Translations under genes and position numbers: made by a program | Origin: Salinilacustrithrix flava | GTDB lineage: Bacteria > Actinomycetota > Acidimicrobiia > Acidimicrobiales > Salinilacustritrichaceae | Direction of reading: 5' to 3' | Length of the DNA stretch: 64,000 bases | Assembly (NCBI GenBank): GCA_024128875.1 | Contig: JAMYFF010000005.1 | Coordinates: 1-64,000, forward strand | The notes under the pieces: generated by a model | Seen by the model: only the letters and a program-made list of their open reading frames with translations | Database searches by the model: none | What the model was told of the DNA's origin: nothing | Part shown: in pieces, positions 1-7,848 of the stretch | Layout: each line of letters begins with the position of its first letter | Numbering within the stretch: the stretch's first letter is position 1

Positions 1-2
1 AT

Positions 3-51
3 GGTGATGGGTTCCTTTGGATCTGTGGAAGGAACCACAGGGTCCATCACC
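3..51. repeat. Intergenic nested inverted repeat at the window edge
   Basis: GGTGATGG (3-10) is complementary to CCATCACC (44-51). Inside lie two mutually exclusive pairings: GGTTCCTT (10-17) with AAGGAACC (29-36), and CTGTGG (23-28) with CCACAG (35-40). A short hairpin CCCTC/GAGGG follows at about 56-69. Nothing coding is supported here. The stretch lies downstream of the stress-protein gene on the minus strand, so it may belong to its 3' end or to an element that starts outside the window. Confidence 0.5.
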
Positions 52-84
52 AGGCCCCTCTGTAGAGGGACCTGCAACCTCAAC

Positions 85-120
85 CCCCGGACAGCAAGGC
101 CTAGGCCTTCCTGTCCGGGG
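85..120. terminator. Strong hairpin downstream of the stress-protein operon
   Basis: CCCCGGACAG (85-94) pairs with CTGTCCGGGG (111-120). After a C-C mismatch, AAGGCC (96-101) pairs with GGCCTT (104-109) around a TA. The near-perfect 17-bp stem begins 5 nt past the stop codon of the minus-strand stress gene. There is no T-tract, which is usual for high-GC terminators. Confidence 0.65.
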
Positions 121-125
121 TCGGC

Positions 126-950
126 TCAGGGCCGCTCGGCACCGGCGAGGCGGTGGCCCTCGTCGGAGGCCGCCTGCGGCGACACCACGAGCACCGGGAC
201 CGTGGAGTGCCGGACGGTCCGGGCCGCGGTGCCGCCGAGGACGTTCGGGCGACCGGCGCTACGTCCATGCGAGCCCAGCACCAGCACGGCGCCCGGCTCG
301 AAGCGGACGTGGTCGATGAGCGCCCGGGGCACGTCGTGGCCGTGGAGCACGTCCCAGCTGCGCACCGGCGGATCGACCCGCAGGGCGAGGCGGTGGAGCT
401 CGGCGCTCTCGGCAACGTCGCTCGTGTAGGCCATCTCGTCGGTGACCTCGACGAGCTCGATGGGCACGCCGAAGCGCCGGGACAGGCCGGACGCCACGTC
501 GAGAGCACCGAGGGAGTCCGACGAGCCGTCCACGGCGACGGTGAGGCGGCGCAGCTCGCCCACCGGCTCGCAGACCGGACCGATCAGCAGCGTGGGCGCA
601 GAGGACGACCGGACCAGGTCGGCGCTGACGCTGCCGAGGACCAGCTCGCCGAGGGGCCCGCGCCCGTGGCTGTCGAGCACGACGAGATCGGGATCGGTGC
701 TCGTGATGTGGTGCAGGAGGACGTCGACCACGCCGGGGCCCTCGAGCCGACGGACCTCGACGGCGGCGCCGGGGAAGCGATTGGCCTCCTCGGCGAGGAA
801 GGTGTCGACCACCTCGGCCGGCAGCCCGGCGGTCGTGACCGCCACCAGCTCGACGGTCGTCGCCGGGGTCGCGAGGGCGACCGCGATCTGGGCTGCCGGC
901 ATCGACGGGTGGGCCGGGTCGAGGGGGACGAGGAAGCGCAGCGGGTTCAT
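126..950 (-). CDS. Tandem-domain universal stress protein (UspA family)
   Basis: This 274-residue protein holds two Usp domains in tandem. The first runs from about residue 5 to 128 (starting RFLVPLD, ending in a GxxGxxxLGSVS-like nucleotide-loop segment). The second runs from about 140 to 260 and ends with GSHGRSAG...TVPVLVVS. Usp domains are cytoplasmic Rossmann-like folds that often bind ATP and respond to starvation or stress. The ATG at 950 overlaps the TGA of the upstream Usp gene, so the two are probably translationally coupled. A strong hairpin follows the stop. The exact ligand cannot be read from the sequence. Confidence 0.85.
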   Translation of the reverse strand: MNPLRFLVPLDPAHPSMPAAQIAVALATPATTVELVAVTTAGLPAEVVDTFLAEEANRFPGAAVEVRRLEGPGVVDVLLHHITSTDPDLVVLDSHGRGPLGELVLGSVSADLVRSSSAPTLLIGPVCEPVGELRRLTVAVDGSSDSLGALDVASGLSRRFGVPIELVEVTDEMAYTSDVAESAELHRLALRVDPPVRSWDVLHGHDVPRALIDHVRFEPGAVLVLGSHGRSAGRPNVLGGTAARTVRHSTVPVLVVSPQAASDEGHRLAGAERP

Positions 951-1378
951 GACCGCTCCTTCGGGACGACGACGACGGGGACGGTGGCGTGCTCGGTGAC
1001 CTGGCGGCTGACCGAGCCGAGGAGCATCCCGGCGAGCCCGCCGTGACCCCGCGCGCCGACCACGAGCAGGGAGGCGCCGCGACCCGCTTCGACCAGCACG
1101 GTCGACGCCGGTCCTTCGATCACGAGCTCGCGGACCGGTTCGACGAGCTCGCCGGCGTCGACCTGGTCGATCACCTTGGTGAGCACCGCTTCAGCCGCAT
1201 CCTTGAACTCGGCGGGGTCGAGCATGAGCGGCATCACCGATGCAGCTCCGACGTAGGGGACGTGGAAGGCGCTGACGGCTTCGACCACGGCACCACGCAG
1301 GACGGCCTCGGCGACCCCCCAACGCAGCGCGGCGACCGAGCCCTCGGACCCGTCCACGCCCACGACGATGCGTTCCAT
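947..1378 (-). CDS. Universal stress protein, single domain
   Basis: This 143-residue single Usp domain starts MERIVVGVDGS and ends with the ATP-loop pattern GARGHGGLAGMLLGSVSRQ followed by HATVPVVVVP, as in ATP-binding UspA proteins. I chose the ATG at 1378 because an AGGAGG ribosome-binding site lies just upstream. A start 33 nt earlier is possible but lacks this. Its stop overlaps the start of the tandem Usp gene, giving a two-gene stress operon. Confidence 0.85.
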   Translation of the reverse strand: MERIVVGVDGSEGSVAALRWGVAEAVLRGAVVEAVSAFHVPYVGAASVMPLMLDPAEFKDAAEAVLTKVIDQVDAGELVEPVRELVIEGPASTVLVEAGRGASLLVVGARGHGGLAGMLLGSVSRQVTEHATVPVVVVPKERS

Positions 1379-1560
1379 CACTGCCTCCTGCGGCCGGTGG
1401 ACGATCGCCACTCGGCTTCAGGGCCAGCATCGCCCGGGAGCGGACGAGGGGCACAGGGTCTGCGGTCCCGGCTTCCCCGGGCCGAACGGTCGCCGCCGAT
1501 CGGCGGCGAGCATGCCCCTGGGTCCCGTTCAGCGCCGATGCTCCCGGCGCCGGCGGCGGG

Positions 1561-2334
1561 TCAGCGGCCGGTGAAGGCGGCTTTGCCCGGACCGTGCTCC
1601 CGGAAGGAGGCGACGCCGATCTGGCTGTCCTCGGTGCGGAACGAGTCGGCGAACAGGCGCTGCTCGAGCCGGAGGCCGGCGGCGAGGTCGCCGTCGAGGC
1701 CCTCGTCGATGGCCTGCTTGGCCAGGCCGACCACCGCACCGGGACCGGCGGCGAGCTCGACGGCCCACGCCATGGCGGACTCCTCGAACTCGTCGGCGGG
1801 GACGACCCGGTCGACGAGCCCGATGCGCAGCGCCTCCTCGGCGCCGACCTGTCGACCCGAGAAGATGAGGTCCTTGGCCCGGGCCGGGCCCACGAGCCGG
1901 GCGAGGCGCTGGGTGCCGCCGCCCCCGGGGATGATGCCGAGGAGGATCTCGGGCTGGCCGAAGCGGGCCCGATCGCTGGCGATGCGCAGGTCGCAGGCGA
2001 GGGCGAGCTCGCAGCCCCCGCCGAGGGCGTACCCGCCGATGGCGGCGACCGTGGCGCGCGGGATGGCGGCGACCGCCTCGAGCGCGTCGAGGAAGGCACC
2101 GCCCACCGTCTCGGCCTCCTCCGGCCCGCCGAACTCGCTGATGTCGGCCCCGGCGGCGAACACCTTCGGTCCGCCGGTGACCAGCACCGAGCGGGGCGGG
2201 TCGTCGATCAGCGACCGAGCGGCGTCGCGCAGCTGGTGCAGCAGCGCCGAGGACAGCGCGTTGACCTTGGGGTTGTCGAGGGTGATGACGGCGACACCGT
2301 CGTCGCGTCGTTCCAGGTGCACGAGGTCAGCCAC
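1561..2334 (-). CDS. Enoyl-CoA hydratase/isomerase family protein
   Basis: This 257-residue crotonase-fold enzyme (usual length about 260) would act on enoyl-CoA thioesters in fatty-acid or branched-chain degradation. Visible signatures are the oxyanion-hole segments around residues 58-66 (VFAAGADISEF) and 100-112 (GYALGGGCELALACD), and the second Glu region GIIPGGGGTQRL near 134. It starts with GTG 11 nt after the stop of the MeaB-type GTPase gene on the same strand. A TAGGGT box that overlaps the meaB stop could give it its own near-leaderless promoter. Substrate specificity cannot be assigned. Confidence 0.85.
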   Translation of the reverse strand: MADLVHLERRDDGVAVITLDNPKVNALSSALLHQLRDAARSLIDDPPRSVLVTGGPKVFAAGADISEFGGPEEAETVGGAFLDALEAVAAIPRATVAAIGGYALGGGCELALACDLRIASDRARFGQPEILLGIIPGGGGTQRLARLVGPARAKDLIFSGRQVGAEEALRIGLVDRVVPADEFEESAMAWAVELAAGPGAVVGLAKQAIDEGLDGDLAAGLRLEQRLFADSFRTEDSQIGVASFREHGPGKAAFTGR

Positions 2335-2348
2335 GCCGGCGGACCCTA
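2335..2348 (-). promoter_or_regulatory. Putative -10 box of the enoyl-CoA hydratase gene
   Basis: On the minus strand TAGGGT (2348-2343) lies 8 nt before the GTG start at 2334, a spacing that would start the mRNA at or next to the start codon. The box overlaps the stop codon of the upstream gene. No clear -35 was seen. Confidence 0.35.
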
Positions 2349-3293
2349 CCCACCGAGGAGCTCGTCGGCGGCGGCCCAGGGATCGGTGCCCCGGGTCTCC
2401 ACATCGTCGAGGAGGGCCTCGTAGCGATCGCCGTCGGATGCCTGGCGGGCCCGCTCGAGCAGGCGCTCGGCGACGATGCGGGTCAGCTCCTCGCGGGCGC
2501 GGCGTCCCCGGCGCCGGCCGAGCTCACCGGAGGACTCGAGGTGGGCGCGGTGGGCGAGGATCTGCTCCCACAGCTCGGAGACGCCGGTGCCCTCGGTGGC
2601 CACGGCATCGACGACCGGTGGACGCCACTCGCCGTAGTCGGTGAGGTCGAGCATGCCGTCGAGGTCGCGGCGGGTCTCCTCGGCACCGGGCCGGTCGGCC
2701 TTGTTGATGACGAAGACATCGGCGATCTCCATGAGCCCGGCCTTGTTGGCCTGCACGGCATCACCCCAGCCTGGGTTCACCACGACGACGGTGGTGTCGG
2801 CGGCACCGACGATCTCGACCTCGACCTGGCCCACGCCGACGGTCTCCACCAGCACCCAGGGGAAGCCGGCGGCGTCGAGGACGCGCACGGCCTGGGGGGT
2901 GGCGAGCGCGAGACCGCCGAGGTGGCCCCGCGTGGCCATCGAGCGGATGAACACGCCGTCGTCGAGGGCGTGGTCCTGCATGCGGATCCGGTCGCCGAGG
3001 ATGGCGCCGCCGGTGAACGGCGACGAGGGGTCGATGGCCAGCACCGACACCCGCTCACCGCGCGAGCGAAGCTCGCCGAGCAGGGCGGAGGTCAGCGTGG
3101 ACTTCCCGGCGCCGGGCGCGCCGGTGATGCCGACGGTGTAGGCCGCGCCGCTGCGGGCGTGAGCGAGGGCGCCTGCGGCGCGAGCGTCGTCACCGCCTCG
3201 CTCGACCATGGAGAGCAGGCGCGCCACCGATCGGCGGTCGCCCTCGGCCGCGGCATCCATGAGCTGTTCGGCATCCCGTCCGGGTCCGGTCAT
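2346..3293 (-). CDS. meaB: MeaB/ArgK-type methylmalonyl-CoA mutase-associated GTPase
   Basis: This 315-residue G3E-family P-loop GTPase acts as a chaperone for B12-dependent acyl-CoA mutases. It gates cofactor loading and protects the enzyme. The Walker A motif GAPGAGKST covers residues 58-66, the DPSSPFTGGAILGDRIRM segment is the family switch region, ETVGVGQ is the G3 region and NKAD is the base-recognition motif. I took the ATG at 3293 because MTGPGRDAEQL begins a typical MeaB N-terminus; the frame remains open further upstream, but that part overlaps the NifU-like gene. No mutase gene lies in the window, so its partner must be elsewhere. The neighbouring enoyl-CoA hydratase fits acyl-CoA metabolism. 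Confidence 0.9.
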   Translation of the reverse strand: MTGPGRDAEQLMDAAAEGDRRSVARLLSMVERGGDDARAAGALAHARSGAAYTVGITGAPGAGKSTLTSALLGELRSRGERVSVLAIDPSSPFTGGAILGDRIRMQDHALDDGVFIRSMATRGHLGGLALATPQAVRVLDAAGFPWVLVETVGVGQVEVEIVGAADTTVVVVNPGWGDAVQANKAGLMEIADVFVINKADRPGAEETRRDLDGMLDLTDYGEWRPPVVDAVATEGTGVSELWEQILAHRAHLESSGELGRRRGRRAREELTRIVAERLLERARQASDGDRYEALLDDVETRGTDPWAAADELLGG

Positions 3294-3304
3294 GGACCGA
3301 ACTC

Positions 3305-3562
3305 TTACAGGCTGACGGAGCTCTCGATGAAGGTCTCGCCGATGTTGCGCACCTCGGTGACGCCCTCGACGCGGTCCTTCAGGATGCGCTCGATCCCGGC
3401 CTTGAGGGTGACGGTGGAGGCGGGGCACGACACGCAGGCCCCGACCAGCTCGACCTCGACGATGCCGGTCTCGGTGTCCACGCTGCGGAGGAAGACGTCG
3501 CCGTTGTCGGCCTGCACCGCCGGACGGATGGCTTCGATGACCTTCTGGATCTGCTCTTCCAC
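3305..3562 (-). CDS. NifU-like C-terminal domain Fe-S scaffold/carrier protein
   Basis: This small 85-residue NifU C-terminal domain (Nfu type) carries the CxxC motif GACVSCPA that binds a transferable Fe-S cluster between two monomers. The characteristic opening VIEAIRPAVQADNGDV is present. I prefer the GTG at 3562 (VEEQIQKV...) because a GAGGAG site lies 9 nt upstream. A longer form from 3580 adds six residues. It lies 11 nt upstream of the MeaB gene on the same strand and may be co-transcribed with it. Confidence 0.85.
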   Translation of the reverse strand: MEEQIQKVIEAIRPAVQADNGDVFLRSVDTETGIVEVELVGACVSCPASTVTLKAGIERILKDRVEGVTEVRNIGETFIESSVSL

Positions 3563-3730
3563 CGGAACGGGGCTCCTCACGGGGGCGGGGGTCCCTCAGT
3601 CTGGCGAGGGGCACCTCTGCTGAACAACGTGGGGGTCCCGCGTGTTCCCGCATGGCTGGGAGCGATCACGCCGCGGATGGGACAGTGTGCCGGTGAACCG
3701 GACCGGTGCCCCCTCCCCCGCCGCGGCCGG

Positions 3731-5260
3731 ATGACCACCGTCGAGGTCACCAGAGCCGTCGACGACGAGGAGCTGGCGGCGTTCCTGGCCCCCCGAGACG
3801 ACGTGGTGCGCGAGGCCCCGCCCACGGGCCCGCCGGACGACCTGCGCTTCGGTCTCGACGTCGGCCCGTTCCAGCGCTACGAGCGCCGGGTACAGGTGCG
3901 TGAGACCGCGGAGGGCACCCGGGAGGTCACCCAGACCACCGAGTTCGTGCTCGGCATCGGCTTCTGGTCCTTCCTGTTCCTGCCCCTGATCCGCCGGGCG
4001 ACCAGGCGCCCCGGCGGCGCGAGCCCGTGGTGGGCGCCGCCGCAGGTGCTCGACGCCCAGGCCGGCGCGTCGCTCGCCTCGCTGGCGTCGCTCTCCCTGA
4101 TCGGGGGCTACCTCGGCACGCTCATCACCCAGACGCTGACCTACGCAGCCGACGAGTTCGACGTGGGCGAGCGGGCCCAGAGCGACACCTTCGCCGCCGT
4201 CCGGATCGGCGTGTTCCTGGCCATGGCGGTGGCCGCGTGGGCGGACCGCAACGGGCGGCGCCGGGCGCTGCTCTGGTGCGCCGGTGCGGGCATCGTGGCC
4301 ACCTCCCTCGGCGCGCTGGCGCCGAACATGGTCGTGCTCGGCGGCACCCAGCTGGTCGCCCGGGGGCTCTCGACCGCGCTGGCGCTGCTCATCGTCGTGG
4401 TCGTGGCCGAGGAGATGCCCGCCGGCTCCCGGGCCTACGGCGTCAGCCTGCTGACGATGACCGCCGGCCTCGGCGCCGGCAACGTGCTCTGGCTGCTGCC
4501 CCTCGTGGAGCTGGACGAGCGGGCGTGGCGGATCCTCTACGTCGTCCCGCTGCTGTTCCTGCCGCTGATCAAGATCACGGCGCCGCTGCTGCCCGAGTCC
4601 CGCCGGTTCGTCCGTCGCCACGCCACCGCCCGCTTCGCCGGCCACGGCGGGCGCCTGGCCCTGCTCGCCGGATCGGCCCTGGCCCTGGCCGCGTTCAGCT
4701 CGCCGGCGTCCCAGCTCCAGAACGAGTACCTGCGTGAGGACTTCGGCTTCTCCGCGGCCCAGATCACCGCCTTCACCATCCTCACGATCACGCCCGGCGG
4801 CATCGGCATCGTGCTCGGCGGCCGCCTCGCCGACGTCCGGGGCAAGCGCCTCATCGGCGGCATCGGCGTCGCCGGCGGCACGATCTTCACCGCCCTCATG
4901 TACCTGACGGACTCGCCGCCGCTGCTCTGGGCCGCCTCCGCCGTCGGGTCGATCATCGGCGGCCTGGCCGTCCCCGCCCTCTCCGTCTACGGGCCCGAGC
5001 TGTTCCCCACGTCGCTGCGCACGAAGGCCAACGTGGCGATCACCGCCCTGGGGGTCAGCGGCTCGGTCGTCGGCCTGCTCATCGCCGGCCGCCTGGCCGA
5101 GCGGTGGTCGCTCGGCCCGGGCGTCGCCGCCCTCGCCGTGGGCCCGGCCATCGTGGTCCTGCTGCTCCTGCCCCGCTACCCGGAGACGGCCCACCGCGAG
5201 CTGGAGGAGCTGAACCCCGAGGATGCCCTCGGCACGCCCGGCGTCGGAGGCATCCTGTGA
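3731..5260 (+). CDS. MFS transporter
   Basis: This 509-residue Major Facilitator Superfamily permease has roughly twelve hydrophobic segments. An N-terminal cytoplasmic extension of about 100 residues precedes the first membrane span. The loop signature after helix 2 reads ADRNGRRRALL and the equivalent in the second half is GGRLADVRGKRLIGG. The cytoplasmic ending RYPETAHRELEELNPED resembles the sugar/metabolite transporter subfamily, but the substrate is unknown. The ATG at 3731 starts a soluble segment, MTTVEVTRAVDDEEL. The stop overlaps the GTG of the next gene, so they are likely coupled. Confidence 0.85.
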   Translation: MTTVEVTRAVDDEELAAFLAPRDDVVREAPPTGPPDDLRFGLDVGPFQRYERRVQVRETAEGTREVTQTTEFVLGIGFWSFLFLPLIRRATRRPGGASPWWAPPQVLDAQAGASLASLASLSLIGGYLGTLITQTLTYAADEFDVGERAQSDTFAAVRIGVFLAMAVAAWADRNGRRRALLWCAGAGIVATSLGALAPNMVVLGGTQLVARGLSTALALLIVVVVAEEMPAGSRAYGVSLLTMTAGLGAGNVLWLLPLVELDERAWRILYVVPLLFLPLIKITAPLLPESRRFVRRHATARFAGHGGRLALLAGSALALAAFSSPASQLQNEYLREDFGFSAAQITAFTILTITPGGIGIVLGGRLADVRGKRLIGGIGVAGGTIFTALMYLTDSPPLLWAASAVGSIIGGLAVPALSVYGPELFPTSLRTKANVAITALGVSGSVVGLLIAGRLAERWSLGPGVAALAVGPAIVVLLLLPRYPETAHRELEELNPEDALGTPGVGGIL

Positions 5261-5922
5261 GCATGCAGGGCACCGCCGCGGCCGAGGGCGCGCTGCCGAG
5301 GCCGCGGCTGCGCGGCGTCATCCACCGCTACGCCTCCGTCGGGTTCGCCGTCGGCTTCGTCGTTCTGGTGGTCGTGGCCGACGCCGGCGACCGGTCCTGG
5401 CTCGCCGTCTACGGGCTGGCCGTCACCACCATGCTCGCGGTGAGCGCGGCGTACCACAGCGGGCGGCTCTCCCCCGCCGCCCAGGGCGTGTTCAAGCGCA
5501 TCGACCACTCGACGATCCTGCTCGCCATCGCCGGCTCCTACACCGGCATCGTGGGCGTCGGCCTGGACGGGTCGGCGCGCACCCGGCTGCTGGTCGCGGT
5601 CTGGGTCCTCGCCGCCATCGGCATGGCGATCCGCATGCTGTGGCTCCACGCCCCGTACCCGATCGTGGCCGTGGTGTACGTGGCCGTCGGGTGGGTGGCC
5701 GTGATCGACATCGGCGCCCTCACCGATGCGCTCACCGGAACGGAGCTCGCGCTCGTCGTGCTCGGTGGCGTCCTCTACTCGGTCGGCGCGGCCGTCTACG
5801 CCCTGCACGCCCCGAACCCGTGGCCGGCCACGTTCGGCTACCACGAGCTCTTCCACGCCGTGGTCGTGCTGGCGGCCGCGGTGCACTTCGGCGCAGTGTG
5901 CTCCCTGGTCGCCACCGGCTAG
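5257..5922 (+). CDS. Hemolysin III / PAQR family membrane protein
   Basis: This 221-residue seven-helix integral membrane protein belongs to the hemolysin III (YqfA/PAQR) family. The family marks are visible: an early helix with SAAYHSG, the RIDHSTI segment, and the C-terminal GYHELFHAVVVLAAAVHF helix with the conserved metal-binding histidines. The family is linked to hydrolase-like ceramidase or receptor functions, and hemolytic activity is not established for most members. I chose the GTG at 5257, six bases after GGAGG and overlapping the upstream stop as GTGA. ATG 5263 is an alternative. Confidence 0.82.
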   Translation: MSMQGTAAAEGALPRPRLRGVIHRYASVGFAVGFVVLVVVADAGDRSWLAVYGLAVTTMLAVSAAYHSGRLSPAAQGVFKRIDHSTILLAIAGSYTGIVGVGLDGSARTRLLVAVWVLAAIGMAIRMLWLHAPYPIVAVVYVAVGWVAVIDIGALTDALTGTELALVVLGGVLYSVGAAVYALHAPNPWPATFGYHELFHAVVVLAAAVHFGAVCSLVATG

Positions 5923-5931
5923 GACTGGGAC

Positions 5932-6528
5932 ATGACCTCGTGGATGGAGATCGTGGCCGAGAACCCGGGCCACTCGAGCTGGTACATCGAGCGGTTCCGC
6001 ACGATGGCCGCGAACGGCGACGACCTCGAGGGCGAGGCCCGCTTCGTCGACGCCATGGTGCCGCGAGGCGCTCGCATCCTCGACGCCGGCTGCGGTCCGG
6101 GGCGCGTCGGTGGTGCGCTGCACCAGCGGGGCCACCAGGTCGTCGGCGTCGACGTGGACCCGGCGCTGATCGAGGCGGCGGAGCAGGACCACCCCGGCCC
6201 GACGTGGCTGGTCGGCGACCTGGCCGAGCTGGATCTCCCCTCCCGCGGCATCGAGGGCGGCTTCGATGTCATCGTCTGCGCCGGCAACGTCATCACGTTC
6301 ATCCCGGCCGCCGACCGTCGCCCGGCCCTCGAGCACCTGGGGCGGCACCTGACCGACGACGGGCGCATCGCCATCGGCTTCGGCGACCACCGCGGCTACG
6401 GCTTCGACGAGTTCCGCGCCGACGTCGACGCCGCGGGCCTCGCGATCGAGCTCGAGCTGTCGACCTGGGACATCCGGCCGTTCCGCGAGAGCTCGGACTT
6501 CATGGTCGCCCTCCTGCGCCGGACCTGA
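5932..6528 (+). CDS. Class I SAM-dependent methyltransferase
   Basis: This 198-residue Rossmann-fold methyltransferase has motif I ILDAGCGPGRVGGAL at about residues 46-60, an acidic ribose-binding residue after VVGVDVD, and the motif IV-like segment FDVIVCAGNVITFI. The N-terminal MTSWMEIVAENPGHSSWYIERF is typical of small actinobacterial methyltransferases whose substrate is not known. It begins 9 bp after the hemolysin-III-like gene on the same strand and ends in a 27-bp convergent gap with a hydrolase gene. Confidence 0.82.
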   Translation: MTSWMEIVAENPGHSSWYIERFRTMAANGDDLEGEARFVDAMVPRGARILDAGCGPGRVGGALHQRGHQVVGVDVDPALIEAAEQDHPGPTWLVGDLAELDLPSRGIEGGFDVIVCAGNVITFIPAADRRPALEHLGRHLTDDGRIAIGFGDHRGYGFDEFRADVDAAGLAIELELSTWDIRPFRESSDFMVALLRRT

Positions 6529-6531
6529 CCC

Positions 6532-6559
6532 GAACTGGCAGTGCTGGTGTCGCGGTCAG
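6532..6559 (+). repeat. Dispersed intergenic repeat, type 1, copy A
   Basis: This copy begins CTGGCAGTGCTGGTGT (from 6535), continues GCGG (6552-6555) and ends TCAG. It fills the convergent gap between the methyltransferase and the hydrolase genes. It matches copy B (25619-25646) at 23 of 28 positions by eye, and the reverse complement of copy C (27811-27843) at about 21 of 28. Confidence 0.55.
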
Positions 6560-7110
6560 CCGTCCAACCAGCCGGCGACCGCAGCCACCACCGCCGCGTC
6601 GTCTCGGGGTGAGTGGGGCTCGCCCTCGAGCCAGACGAAGTCGACGGGGCCGGTGATGGCACCGGCGTGGCGCTCGAGCTCCTCGGGGCTGGCGAAGGGG
6701 TCCTTGGTGCCGGACACGAACAGGGTCGGCGCCGTGATGTCGGCGAAGTGGTCGATGCGCAGGTCGTCGGGCTTGCCCGGCGGGTGCAGCGGGTAGCTGA
6801 GCAGGACGAGCCCGGCCACCGGCTCACCGGCGGCGACCAGCATCGAGCACATGCGCCCGCCGAAGGACCGCCCGCCGATGGCGAGCTCTGCGGTGTCGAC
6901 GCCGAGGCGATCGGCGAAGTCCTCCATGTCCTCCCGGAGCTGCTCGTGCACCTTGCGCACGGCCCGGCCGCGGATGGTGATGCGCTCCACCGGCACGCCG
7001 AGCCCCTCGTCGAGGGCGACCAGGGTGCGGTTGTCCCGGTCGGCGCTGGCCCCGGGGGTGACGAGCAGACCGGCGACCGCCGGGCGCGCGGGCTTCTTCC
7101 TCGGGCTCAC
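6556..7110 (-). CDS. Alpha/beta-hydrolase family protein (dienelactone-hydrolase/KANL3-Tex30 type)
   Basis: This 184-residue small alpha/beta-hydrolase has the nucleophile elbow GGRSFGGRM at about 97-105 (GxSxGG). The late acid region is FVSGTKDPF and the candidate His is in EGEPHSPRDD. The pattern matches the Tex30/KANL3-like hydrolases, whose substrates are unknown. The GTG at 7110 overlaps the stop of the J-domain gene as GTGA. That overlap and the clean start SPRKKPARPAVAGLLVTPGA decide the start. Confidence 0.75.
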   Translation of the reverse strand: MSPRKKPARPAVAGLLVTPGASADRDNRTLVALDEGLGVPVERITIRGRAVRKVHEQLREDMEDFADRLGVDTAELAIGGRSFGGRMCSMLVAAGEPVAGLVLLSYPLHPPGKPDDLRIDHFADITAPTLFVSGTKDPFASPEELERHAGAITGPVDFVWLEGEPHSPRDDAAVVAAVAGWLDG

Positions 7111-7832
7111 GACAGCAGGATCCTCCTGGCCTCGGTCAGGTCGTTGATGCGCTTGGCGGCGTCGTCCGTGGCGCCGCCGTGATCGGGGTGCGCGGCGCGC
7201 AGGGCGTCGCGGAAGCGGCGCTGCACGAGCTTGCGGTCGGGCATGTCGGCGTCCGCGGCAGCGCCGCCCGTCGCGGCCTGCATGCCGAGGGTCAGCAGCG
7301 CCCAGCGGACCGGGTCCTCGTAGACGTCGGCCGACCACTCCTGGCCGCCGTCGAGGCCGGAGAGGTGGGCGTAGAGCCGCCGGTCGAGGGGGCCACCCCA
7401 CCGCAGGCCCTTGCGGATGGCATCCATGACCGCCCGTCGGGGGCCGGGCTCCATGCCGCCGGCGGTGTACACGGCACCGAGCATCAGCTGCAGGCCGGTG
7501 CCCTTGTTCTCGAAGTCGATGACCAGTCCCCCGTCCTCGCGGCGGAGGCGGGCGCGGGAGCGGGTGAGCCCGTGGCGGTCGTCCTGGAAGCGGTGGCGCA
7601 TGCGGGGCTGGACGATGCGCTGACCCTCCTGGAGCTGGAGGGTGAGCTTCAGCAGGCTCTCGAAGAGGTCCTCGTCGAGCTCGTTGCGGTGGTGGGCCAC
7701 GATGCCGCCGAGCAGCACACCGCCGGGACCGGGGGCCGGATCGACCGGCAGGTGGCTCGGGGCGAGGGCGAGGCGACGGGTGGGAGCGAAGGGCCGGGAG
7801 TGGTAGATCGCCAGCTCGGCCAGGGCGTCCAT
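7107..7832 (-). CDS. Protein with C-terminal J-domain (DnaJ-like)
   Basis: This 241-residue protein ends with a J-domain. The last 45 residues contain the HPD tripeptide in AHPDHGGATDD and the helix KRINDLTEARRILL, while the first ~190 residues match nothing I recognise. J-domains stimulate DnaK ATPase, so this is probably a dedicated co-chaperone with its own client domain. It is not DnaJ itself, which would have an N-terminal J-domain and zinc fingers. A TAGCGT box sits 6 nt before the ATG. The stop overlaps the hydrolase start. Confidence 0.72.
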   Translation of the reverse strand: MDALAELAIYHSRPFAPTRRLALAPSHLPVDPAPGPGGVLLGGIVAHHRNELDEDLFESLLKLTLQLQEGQRIVQPRMRHRFQDDRHGLTRSRARLRREDGGLVIDFENKGTGLQLMLGAVYTAGGMEPGPRRAVMDAIRKGLRWGGPLDRRLYAHLSGLDGGQEWSADVYEDPVRWALLTLGMQAATGGAAADADMPDRKLVQRRFRDALRAAHPDHGGATDDAAKRINDLTEARRILLS

Positions 7833-7844
7833 GGATCGACGCTA
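7833..7844 (-). promoter_or_regulatory. Leaderless-type -10 box of the J-domain gene
   Basis: TAGCGT (7844-7839, minus strand) fits the TANNNT consensus. It is followed by 6 nt and then the ATG, so transcription should begin at the start codon. Confidence 0.5.
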
Positions 7845-7848
7845 CCGG

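Noticed and set aside
1..429. Plus-strand open frame starting at base 1
   Set aside because: It runs antisense to the tandem stress protein and has shadow-type composition.
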